This document shows, in pieces, positions 59,130-64,000 of a stretch of DNA of 64,000 nucleotides. The translations under genes were made by a program, and so were the position numbers. Source of the DNA: Methanocella conradii HZ254 (GTDB taxonomy: Archaea; Halobacteriota; Methanocellia; Methanocellales; Methanocellaceae); assembly GCF_000251105.1 (NCBI RefSeq), contig NC_017034.1, positions 1,302,001-1,366,000 of the forward strand, in the 5' to 3' direction. How positions within the stretch are numbered: the stretch's first letter is position 1; every line of letters starts with the position of its first letter. Under the pieces are notes generated by a model, which did not search any database, had not been told where the DNA came from, and saw only the letters and a list, made by a program, of their open reading frames with translations.

Positions 59130-59716
59130 GAATCCTCTGTGGCCTCTGTGAGCCTCTGTGGTAAAAAACATGATACCTTTGTGGCCTCTGTGGTGACATT
59201 TAAAAGATGGAATAAAAAGGATCGCTCACTAAAATAACTAAAAAGAATCCTCTGTGGCCTCTGTGAACCTCTGTGGTAAAAAAAACATGATACCTTCGTG
59301 GCCTCTATGGTAAAAATAAAAAGAATCCTCTGTGGCCTCTGTGAACCTCTGTGGTAAAAAAAACATGATACCTTCGTGGCCTCTATGGTAAAAATAAAAA
59401 GAATCCTCTGTGGCCTCTGTGAACCTCTGTGGTAAAAAAAACATGATACCTTCGTGGCCTCTATGGTAAAAATAAAAAGAATCCTCTGTGGCCTCTGTGA
59501 ACCTCTGTGGTAAAAAAAACATGATACCTTCGTGGCCTCTATGGTAAAAATAAAAAGAATCCTCTGTGGCCTCTGTGAACCTCTGTGGTAAAAAAAACAT
59601 GATACCTTCGTGGCCTCTATGGTAAAAATAAAAAGAATCCTCTGTGGCCTCTGTGAACCTCTGTGGTAAAAAACATGATACCTTTGTGGCCTCTGTGGTA
59701 AAACAAACATCACCAT
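59130..59716 (-). repeat. 78-bp tandem repeat array, right (inverted)
   Basis: Seven copies of the same unit, in reverse orientation to the left array, start at 59130, 59245, 59323, 59401, 59479, 59557 and 59635; spacing is exactly 78 from 59245 on. The first copy is separated from the rest by the duplicated gene end. Confidence 0.93.
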
Positions 59717-59780
59717 GCGTACTTTGTGGTGAAACCTTCGCCAAATCGTTTCGGCAAAATTAACACACCATATTCAGGCT

Positions 59781-60206
59781 TTATGAACCACTGGATAGAA
59801 TGGCCTTTGCCCGCATATAGCGCTTAAGCCGATCCATGTTAACCATGGACGGGTCCTTGTAGCGCTTCAAGTCCAGGTTGTCGTTAAGGTCTGCCAGCTT
59901 GACCTTGACAGCGATGGGATTCTCTTTAACGCGTAAGATGAAGTCTTCGTAAGGCTCGCAGGTCTTGCGTGTCAGGCAGCCGAGGGCGTCCAGGACCTCT
60001 TTCGAGAACCCTAGCTTTTCGAGCATCGGGAGGTCTACGGGCGTGTCTTCTACGACGTCGTGGAGTATGGCCACGATTTTCTCGGTTTCTGTTTCTACGG
60101 ATGACATTACCCTTATTGGGTGGAGTATATAGGGTGCTCCCGCCTTGTCTTTTTGCCCTGCGTGTGCGCAGGCGGCCAATGCTATTGCCTTTTCTAATGT
60201 TGACAT
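59781..60206 (-). CDS. HD-domain hydrolase of the RelA/SpoT (MESH1) type
   Basis: 141 residues. The HD-domain metal ligands: AHAGQKDKAGAPYILHPIRVM (H..., in part), ILHDVVEDTPVD (HD), and VKLADLNDNLDLKR (D). Such stand-alone hydrolases cleave (p)ppGpp or NADPH. No synthetase domain is present. Start overlaps the end of the 48-aa gene by 13 nt, which suggests translational coupling. Confidence 0.88.
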   Translation of the reverse strand: MSTLEKAIALAACAHAGQKDKAGAPYILHPIRVMSSVETETEKIVAILHDVVEDTPVDLPMLEKLGFSKEVLDALGCLTRKTCEPYEDFILRVKENPIAVKVKLADLNDNLDLKRYKDPSMVNMDRLKRYMRAKAILSSGS

Positions 60207-60340
60207 GTCAGGGCCTCACCTACTGTATAGCTTATCGGAGGGGTGTAAGCACTAATCTTGCATACTTCTCCGGGGTTTGGCGCGTTTTCGAGGTTGTCGA
60301 GGTCTGTAGTTTCTATATCGATCGTACATGGTCTAGCCAT
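60194..60340 (-). CDS. Unknown 48-aa protein, coupled to the HD hydrolase
   Basis: From the ATG at 60340, preceded by GGAGAGATATAAT. Acidic 48 residues with two Cys at 27 and 46 (APNPGEVCKISAYTPPISY; ALTC near the end) and Thr/Pro/Asp richness. A minus TATA (TTTTATAAAC near 60389-60398) lies upstream. It could be a small regulator of the hydrolase; inference from overlap alone. Confidence 0.55.
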   Translation of the reverse strand: MARPCTIDIETTDLDNLENAPNPGEVCKISAYTPPISYTVGEALTCQH

Positions 60341-60456
60341 ATTATATCTCTCCTGGCGGTTGATGTACAATAATAGAAAGTTCGTGTTTATAAAATTTGT
60401 TGTGTGGTATATTTTTATCTTGTATTTTATCCTTTTATTTGTAATCGTTAAGCCTG

Positions 60457-60524
60457 CCATCCCTGCCCGGGCACCGATATTTATGGCAAAAACTGGGAGC
60501 GATGGGTGCCCTGGGCAGGGATGG
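60457..60524. other. Long inverted repeat in the 60341-60723 gap
   Basis: CCATCCCTGCCCGGGCACC (60457-60475) and GGTGCCCTGGGCAGGGATGG (60505-60524) pair almost perfectly (one bulged base) around a 29-nt loop. It lies upstream of the 48-aa gene and downstream of the 60724 gene. It may be a terminator of the latter, a leader element, or a small RNA. A minus TATA (TTTATATAC) near 60605-60615 could drive a transcript through it. Nothing else is supported in the gap. Confidence 0.5.
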
Positions 60525-60723
60525 GTTATAGCCCCCAATTGTACAGGCGCATTATTGAGGATATGCTGGTATGCGCATGCACAATAAATAAAGGTAGCTT
60601 ATAGTATATAAAATTAACTCATGACATAATTTATTGTTATATTATACGGCTATATACTGTATCTACGGAGAGACGCTGCTAAAAAGATAAAAATTAAAAT
60701 AATGTATCTAGTCCGCATATTTT

Positions 60724-61374
60724 CTACTTCGTATAATATACGACGTATACGCCTTTAATTATTGGATATTGTGTGAGAAAGTCCGTCTCCCCTTCGTAAA
60801 CTCCATACAGGTCAATAATGTCTCCCTCGATAAGTTTAGCCCCATAGTCAAATGAGATAAATTGCGGGTTATAATTATTAGTATGGGCGCTTAGCGGAGT
60901 ATCGCTCATCAGGTTCGGATTAATATTTACATCATACGAGTAATGATTGCCAACTTTAACGGCACTCACCACATTTCCATGTATCATTATTAACTTGCCC
61001 TTATAGTCATCAGTATTTCTCATGAAATCTTCCCAATCGACTTTTTGTGCATTTGCTTTGATCTGTTCCACATCCCACGTGCTATACAGGTCGTAGCCGC
61101 TTAATGGCTTTGGCGTGGCCGTAGGTTTAAGCGTCTCGGTTGGTTTAATTGTGGGTGCGCTTGTGGGATAGCTCACGACAGGAACGCTATTATCATTACT
61201 ACTATTATCGGATGAGCCTATTATCCCAAACGTGAAGATTGCACAGCAACTTCCTCCAATCACGATTACTAGCAGGATTATGAAGACGCCTGCTATTCCG
61301 AGGATCGCGGTTTTAAGGAATTTTCCCTTCTTTTTTTCCGGCGTGGATGCCGGCATATCGCTACTTGCTTCCAT
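60724..61374 (-). CDS. Membrane-anchored outer protein with OB-like domain
   Basis: 216 residues. A short cytoplasmic part, one membrane helix (about 24-50, ILGIAGVFIILLVIVIGGSC), a Pro/Thr linker (PTSAPTIKPTETLKPTATPK) and an outer domain with IMIHGNVVSAVKVGNHYSYD and IIDLYGVYEGETDF, a pattern seen in OB-fold (tRNA_anti-like) proteins of prokaryotic envelopes. No function recognised. TATA ACTTTATATATC near 61468 lies upstream on the minus strand. Confidence 0.75.
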   Translation of the reverse strand: MEASSDMPASTPEKKKGKFLKTAILGIAGVFIILLVIVIGGSCCAIFTFGIIGSSDNSSNDNSVPVVSYPTSAPTIKPTETLKPTATPKPLSGYDLYSTWDVEQIKANAQKVDWEDFMRNTDDYKGKLIMIHGNVVSAVKVGNHYSYDVNINPNLMSDTPLSAHTNNYNPQFISFDYGAKLIEGDIIDLYGVYEGETDFLTQYPIIKGVYVVYYTK

Positions 61375-61626
61375 AATGTTCCTCCATCAGTCGGCATATT
61401 ATGCCTAATTTTCGTGAACTGTCATTTTCATCTCCGGACAGTTCGTACAAATTGTATTAATAGATACATGATATATAAAGTTATCTTATAACTTAAAAAA
61501 TTGTTACATATTTAAAATAAATGGATATTGTCTCAATTTGAAGAAAAGCCATCACATTTTTATCTCCAGTACCTTATAAGATGTGTTGTATCTGTGGTTA
61601 CTAGAGGCTTATCCAGAAAAATTAAT

Positions 61627-61645
61627 ATCACATCAATGATGTGAT
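61627..61645. promoter_or_regulatory. Palindrome before the methylase: candidate operator
   Basis: ATCACATCA-A-TGATGTGAT, a perfect 9-bp inverted repeat around one base. It lies between a TATA-like AAAATTAATAT (61616-61626) and the ATG at 61657, where a repressor or controller protein would block initiation. Confidence 0.55.
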
Positions 61646-61656
61646 GGACATTGAAT

Positions 61657-62595
61657 ATGCAATTAACGCTATCAAATAAAAAAATAGTCAATGCAAAGCC
61701 TTTTCTGAAATGGGCTGGAGGTAAAACGCAATTACTCGAAGAGCTTGATAAACGGTTGCCTGAAAAGCTCATTGAAGAGGGCGCTATCGAAAACTATGTT
61801 GAGCCTTTCGTCGGTGGTGGCGCCTTGTTCTTCTACCTAAAAAAGAAATATGATGTAAAAAGCGCTTACTTGTTAGATATAAACCCTGAATTGATTGTTA
61901 GCTATATAGCAATAAAAAGAAATAATAAAAAGGTAATACAAATTTTAAAAGATATGGAAAACGAGTATCTTAGAAAGACAAATGACGAAAGAAGTGAATT
62001 TTATTATCAGGTCAGAAGATCATTTAATAAAGAAGGTAAAGAGTTCGATTTTAAGCGCTATAACGCTAAATGGCCAGATAGAGCAGCTAAACTAATTTTT
62101 TTGAATAAAACTTGCTACAACGGACTTTTTAGGCAAAATAGCAAAGGCGAATTTAATGTTCCATTTGGTAGATATAATAATCCGACAATATGCGATGAAA
62201 ATAATATAATTGAGGTTAGTAAAGCGCTTGAAGATACATCAATTATGTGTGCAGACTTTGAAGAATCTTCTAAATATATTAAGAAAGGGACTTTAGTATA
62301 TCTTGATCCACCTTATCGCCCATTAACTGCTACATCTAGTTTCACAAATTATGCAAAAGATGGATTTACTGATGACGAACAGATACGGCTAGCCAAATTC
62401 TTTAGAAGAATGGACGAAAAAGGTGCTTATCTAATTCTTAGTAACTCGGATCCTAAAAACGAAAATCCGGAAGATCAATTTTTTGATGAGCTATATAAAG
62501 AATATCATATTGACAGGGTAATGGCTAATAGAATGATAAATTGCCAGGCTGATAAAAGAGGTTATATACAAGAATTAATAATAACTAATTACTAA
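61657..62595 (+). CDS. DNA adenine methylase (MT-D12 class, Dam/DpnM-like)
   Basis: 312 residues from the ATG at 61657 (a TTG two codons earlier is possible). Motif X PFLKWAGGKTQLLEELDKRLP, motif I YVEPFVGGGALFFYL, KLIFLNKTCYNGLFRQN and motif IV VYLDPPYRP are in the alpha-class order typical of N6-adenine methylases. The likely target is GATC or a similar short site; specificity cannot be read by eye. AT-rich coding unlike the housekeeping genes suggests transfer. The second methylase begins 3 nt after its stop. Confidence 0.9.
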   Translation: MQLTLSNKKIVNAKPFLKWAGGKTQLLEELDKRLPEKLIEEGAIENYVEPFVGGGALFFYLKKKYDVKSAYLLDINPELIVSYIAIKRNNKKVIQILKDMENEYLRKTNDERSEFYYQVRRSFNKEGKEFDFKRYNAKWPDRAAKLIFLNKTCYNGLFRQNSKGEFNVPFGRYNNPTICDENNIIEVSKALEDTSIMCADFEESSKYIKKGTLVYLDPPYRPLTATSSFTNYAKDGFTDDEQIRLAKFFRRMDEKGAYLILSNSDPKNENPEDQFFDELYKEYHIDRVMANRMINCQADKRGYIQELIITNY

Positions 62596-62598
62596 TGG

Positions 62599-63390
62599 GT
62601 GATTGTTATTATAAATAGAATGAAAAATAATAGTAATATTTCATTGGCTCCAACCAACTTTGAACCCGAGTTCACTACACTGTGGTCTTTTCCAGTACGG
62701 GGCAATTGGGCAACGCATTCGCCTGATTATAGAGGTAACTTTGCACCGCAGATAGCTAGAAATCTAATTTTAAAATATTCCAAGGAAGGCGATACCGTTT
62801 TAGATCCAATGGCCGGCGGTGGTACAACACTAATTGAAGCAAAACTACTAAATAGAAAAGGCATTGGCTTTGATATTAACCCTAAAGCAGTTGATATAAC
62901 AATAAAGAACCTTAGATTCGAGTGTAATTCAAATTACGAGCCGAAAGTAAAAGTAGGCGATGTTAGAAATTTAAAGGAAATCCCTGATAGTAGTATAGAC
63001 TTAATTATAACTCATCCACCATATTTAAATATAATAAAATATTCGGATGGGAAGATAGAAGGCGACCTCTCTAATATATCCAGCTTAAAAAAATTTTGTG
63101 ATGAATTAGAGTTAGGAATTAAAGAATTTTATAGAGTCCTTAAAGAAGACTCATATTGTGCAATTTTAATTGGAGATACCAGGAGAGCAAAACATTATGT
63201 GCCCTTATCCTATTATGTTATGGAAAGATTTCTAGATAATGGATTTGTCCTTAAAGAAGACATAATTAAAGCTCAGCATAACTGTGAGTCAACACCTTAC
63301 TGGAAATCAAAGGCTGAAAAGCTAAATATTTATTTAATCATGCATGAGCACCATTTGTTTTTAGGAAGCCGAGTGAACATGAAAATTTAA
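62599..63390 (+). CDS. Second DNA methyltransferase (N4/N6 type)
   Basis: 263 residues from GTG 62599, or 256 from the ATG at 62620; GGGTG is the only nearby ribosome binding signal. Motif I VLDPMAGGGTTLIEAKLLNR precedes motif IV LIITHPPYLNII (THPPY), GIGFDINPKAVDITI lies between, and LIGDTRRAKHYVPLSYYVM follows. The order and the WSFPVRGNWATHSPDYRGNF start suit a PF01555-like amino-methyltransferase. Two methylases in a row recall DpnII-type systems or systems with asymmetric sites. Confidence 0.88.
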   Translation: MIVIINRMKNNSNISLAPTNFEPEFTTLWSFPVRGNWATHSPDYRGNFAPQIARNLILKYSKEGDTVLDPMAGGGTTLIEAKLLNRKGIGFDINPKAVDITIKNLRFECNSNYEPKVKVGDVRNLKEIPDSSIDLIITHPPYLNIIKYSDGKIEGDLSNISSLKKFCDELELGIKEFYRVLKEDSYCAILIGDTRRAKHYVPLSYYVMERFLDNGFVLKEDIIKAQHNCESTPYWKSKAEKLNIYLIMHEHHLFLGSRVNMKI

Positions 63391-63440
63391 GTAGACTAAG
63401 ATATAGCAGAAAAATAAATTAATATTTTATTTATAAAATT

Positions 63441-64000
63441 TTAACTTTCTATATACCATAGTGATTTAAGGTTTACTTGGTATTTTCTACTTTTCTTATT
63501 TTCTTTATCCGTATATTGAGACCTTGGAGGTTGATACCTAGCCACGCTCATACACATATTGTCTATTTCCTTTGGATTGTCGATAAATTGTCGAACCCAT
63601 CCTTGATAAAATAGGCTTTTGGGATCATAATTGCTATTCTGTGTATAATTTAATTCTTGCTCAATTAAAAATAATTGAGATAAGGAAGCTATTATCTTAA
63701 TAGAATTAAGATAATACGGGAAATGCTCACTTTCTAGAGCTTTTATCTCTTCTATCGGATCATTGCCATAAAAAATATTATCAAAGGCTAATAATAACTT
63801 ATTCTTTAAATCTGGCCTAGCTCTTACCCTTAAATTTAAGTCTATTAATACTCTAAGGTGGTTTGGCTTAAAATTTCGATAGTTATGGCTTAGCCAGATT
63901 TGAAAGTTTCTAGCTAAATCATAATCATTTTTCAAGGATTTTGGCATCTTAGAAGGACGTATTAAATATAATTCTGCGCCGTCATCGTCTTCACAAATAA
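63441..64000 (-). CDS. Unknown AT-rich gene, partner of the methylases (partial)
   Basis: The frame remains open to the window edge, so the N-terminus is missing; 186 residues are visible, beginning ICEDDDGAELYLIRPSKMPK. An in-frame ATG at 63947 lies within this run and need not be the start. Helical with basic patches (KNDYDLARNFQIWLSHNYRN; VRARPDLKNKLLLAFDN), ending LWYIES. It converges on the methylases. A restriction endonuclease or associated protein would fit by position, but I see no certain nuclease motif. Confidence 0.6.
   Translation of the reverse strand, partial: ICEDDDGAELYLIRPSKMPKSLKNDYDLARNFQIWLSHNYRNFKPNHLRVLIDLNLRVRARPDLKNKLLLAFDNIFYGNDPIEEIKALESEHFPYYLNSIKIIASLSQLFLIEQELNYTQNSNYDPKSLFYQGWVRQFIDNPKEIDNMCMSVARYQPPRSQYTDKENKKSRKYQVNLKSLWYIES

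Noticed and set aside
58307..59716. A CRISPR array
   Set aside because: The units abut directly, with no unique spacers, and the period is 78 bp; no cas gene is in the window.
59123..59744. Long reading frames encoding repeats such as HRGHEGIMFFLPQRF across the 78-bp arrays (also 58240-58619)
   Set aside because: 78 is divisible by three, so frames stay open over tandem copies. There is no start signal, and two frames are open at once.
63441..64000. Naming the last gene a DpnII-type restriction endonuclease
   Set aside because: The position suits one, but I see no motif or recognisable similarity; calling it would be guesswork.

Overview
The window looks like chromosomal DNA of a methanogenic euryarchaeon, most likely a Methanocella (Methanocellales) or a close relative. 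Reasons: an A1AO-ATP synthase operon in the methanoarchaeal order H-I-K-E-C-F-A-B-D plus a small gene at the ahaG position; archaeal ribosomal proteins S6e, L11, L1, P0/L10 and L12; SRP54, EndoMS/NucS and deoxyhypusine synthase; the archaeal shikimate entry (ADTH synthase plus DHQ synthase II); a fused HPS-RraA protein; ADP-forming acetyl-CoA synthetase; TATA/BRE promoters and GGAGG/GGTGA ribosome binding sites. The genus is inferred from gene content, not tested.

Layout. 0-6 kb: housekeeping genes (Mut7-C protein, pdxS, lipoprotein, nucS, deoxyhypusine synthase, rps6e). 6.3-12.1 kb: an accessory block of small exported proteins: five tandem paralogues of one unrecognised family, a larger Phe/Gly/Pro-rich protein with a duplicated segment, two Trp-rich microproteins (a third lies at 1.8 kb), and a Gly/Tyr-rich protein with a paralogue at 57.8 kb. 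Most share a TAATATATTAAT promoter at fixed distance and a GAGGAGGGT ribosome binding site. 12.4-26.8 kb: KGG stress protein, aminotransferase, DUF362 ferredoxin protein, flavodoxin, the aro pair, pgk, a TrmB regulator, a divergent NAD synthetase, a fasciclin protein, a Re-citrate-synthase-like enzyme, acdAB and a lone ABC ATPase. 27.3-35.8 kb: the ATP synthase operon. 36-45 kb: glnA behind a candidate NrpR operator, srp54-trmY, dapL-lysA-dapF and HPS-RraA. 45.3-52.9 kb: a MoxR/DUF58/DUF4350/DUF4129/DUF1616 envelope operon. 53-55.5 kb: the L11-L1-P0-L12 operon. 55.7-61.4 kb: small and surface proteins, and a GxxExxY (PD-(D/E)XK-type) nuclease gene set between inverted arrays of a 78-bp repeat. 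61.6-64 kb: an AT-rich DNA-modification island, cut by the window end.

Links between genes. Carbon and energy: acetyl-CoA handling (acdAB, citrate-synthase-like enzyme), pgk, and pentose synthesis through HPS. Nitrogen and amino acids: glnA, the aro pair and lysine/DAP synthesis. The most novel parts are the exported-protein cluster with its shared promoter, the Trp-rich microproteins with a conserved 3' UTR element, a sharply bounded variable block between two otherwise identical tandem genes, and the nuclease/repeat-array element.
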